NCBI GenBank assembly: GCA_907163375.1
Contig: CAJQUW010010397.1
Span: 56,001 to 120,000, forward strand
From: Prostheceraeus crozeri
Lineage: Eukaryota > Platyhelminthes > Polycladida > Euryleptidae
Length of the DNA: 64,000 nt
Direction: 5' to 3'
In this document: piece by piece, positions 63,195 through 64,000 of the stretch
How the letters are laid out: every line of letters begins with the position of its first letter
Numbering within the stretch: the first letter of the stretch is position 1
Made by a program: the position numbers and the translations under genes
The notes under the pieces: generated by a model
What the model was told of the DNA's origin: nothing
Database searches by the model: none
The model's input: the letters and a program-made list of their open reading frames with translations, nothing else

Positions 63195-64000
63195 GGAAGC
63201 TGAAGCGACGCGTCAAGGTTACAACGTTATACCTTTTTCCCATATTGTTGTCACAAATTCGCTGTGTTGAGGGACATCCCTCCAAAACTGTCCAAGGGCC
63301 TACATTTTTCTGAAAAATCTCCTGATAATGTTGTCTGTAAAATTGACGGGTATTAAAATCGTATTAATCAACAAAAGTTTTTCATAATGATGCTGTCCAA
63401 GGTACAAGAAATGACTTTCAGACATGGACTTGTTTTCATTATCCTTATCCCTCCCGCACTCTTGGGATAGGATTCTATTCTTTGACGAGGACGAATTGTT
63501 ACAGGAAAGCCAAGTAATTTAAAGCTTTCGGTTTCCCAGTGGAGGACGAACTTGTTGTTTTCCCATTGTATATGAAATGCATTTCATTTTATCGTGGTTA
63601 CATTAATCTTAGTCGTATTCTGTATATATTTTATAAACCATTTATCTAGTTTTTGGTACATGTATGATATTTTGAAATGTGGTTAATATTCTTCAGACGA
63701 ACATTTACTACAGAAAATTAACAGAGATTTGCTGCTTCTTCGAGCTTTCTCGAAGCCTATTTTACAAGCCATCAAAAGAGGGAAGCAAGTTATGATCATA
63801 CTATATTTCTACTAAATTTCTGCATTTCCTCCGGCAATTGTCCTCAAATTTCAGTACTTTAAATTACTTTATCTGAAGAAAACTGCCCCCCTATTATATA
63901 ATAGTAATAATAAATAAATACTAAAAAAAAGCCTTGCGGCAACCAAATCTATTTATTCGTAAAATAATACTCCTACAACATTTCTGTTACAGTAAATTAT
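63195..64000. other. AT-rich non-coding end of the window
   Basis: No gene, RNA or repeat structure is supported. Confidence 0.5.

Noticed and set aside
1..64000. CRISPR arrays, bacterial-type operons, rRNA or intact tRNA genes
   Set aside because: No regularly spaced short repeats with unique spacers, no Shine-Dalgarno pattern and no complete tRNA fold were seen; spliceosomal introns and TATA promoters show the sequence is eukaryotic.

Overview
The window is animal (metazoan) genomic DNA: AT-rich, with spliceosomal introns, TATA/CCAAT promoters, many decayed DNA transposons, a non-LTR retrotransposon fragment, a tRNA-derived SINE, microsatellites and foldback elements, and almost no recognisable host gene. 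Repeated TAGGCCTA-type palindromes and the transposon mix suggest a marine invertebrate, possibly an echinoderm or relative; that placement is a weak inference.

The centrepiece is 4375-20864, a 16.5 kb near-perfect palindrome made of two inverted copies (about 8.15 and 8.2 kb) of an adenovirus/Maverick-Polinton-like DNA virus element, joined tail to tail around a 119 bp spacer (12527-12645). It begins AGTAGTAAGC, ends with the reverse complement, and is flanked by a 6 bp target-site duplication TGGCTA (4369-4374 and 20865-20870), so the whole palindrome was inserted as one unit. Each arm reads from its outer end inward: G-rich minisatellite terminus, RING segment, CCAAT/TATA promoter, a spliced gene with an ATG-only first exon, a small RING-like ORF, a DnaQ-like exonuclease, a conserved ORF, a membrane/RING ORF, a basic protein followed by a pX-like hydrophobic peptide, a packaging ATPase, an unknown virion-type ORF, a Cys-rich ORF, a chromodomain integrase, a basic minor-capsid-like protein, and an F54H12.2-like capsid protein. 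The spacer holds the first ~30 codons of the next gene, cut by the fold-back, so the rest of the parental genome is missing. The arms have decayed differently: the integrase is intact only on the left, the conserved ORF only on the right.

A separate relic at about 50.9-52.1 kb carries a C-terminal fragment of another virion protein of the same element type and the same CCAATGAGAG/TATA promoter arrangement. It may extend to the G-rich sequence near 55.2 kb.

Other regions. 1-1066: piggyBac (PGBD) transposase remnant. 23.8-25.0 kb: broken BEN-domain-like reading frame. 30830-32232: a nearly complete DD41D mariner with 39 bp inverted repeats. 33.4-33.6 kb: Tc1 fragment. 35879-39865: a 4.0 kb DNA transposon with 11 bp inverted repeats, a 4 bp AAAT duplication, subterminal repeats and a 1.98 kb transposase gene plus a PHD-finger exon; an uninterrupted neighbouring repeat shows the empty site. 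41.6-44.0 kb: a diverged, broken relative on the other strand. 45041-46692: a Tc1-like element inserted inside an exon of a decayed multi-exon gene of unknown function (44.9-50.4 kb). 56.6-57.4 kb: non-LTR retrotransposon 3' end. 58.8-61.5 kb: foldback, tandem repeats and a SINE. 61.8-63.2 kb: another frameshifted transposase.
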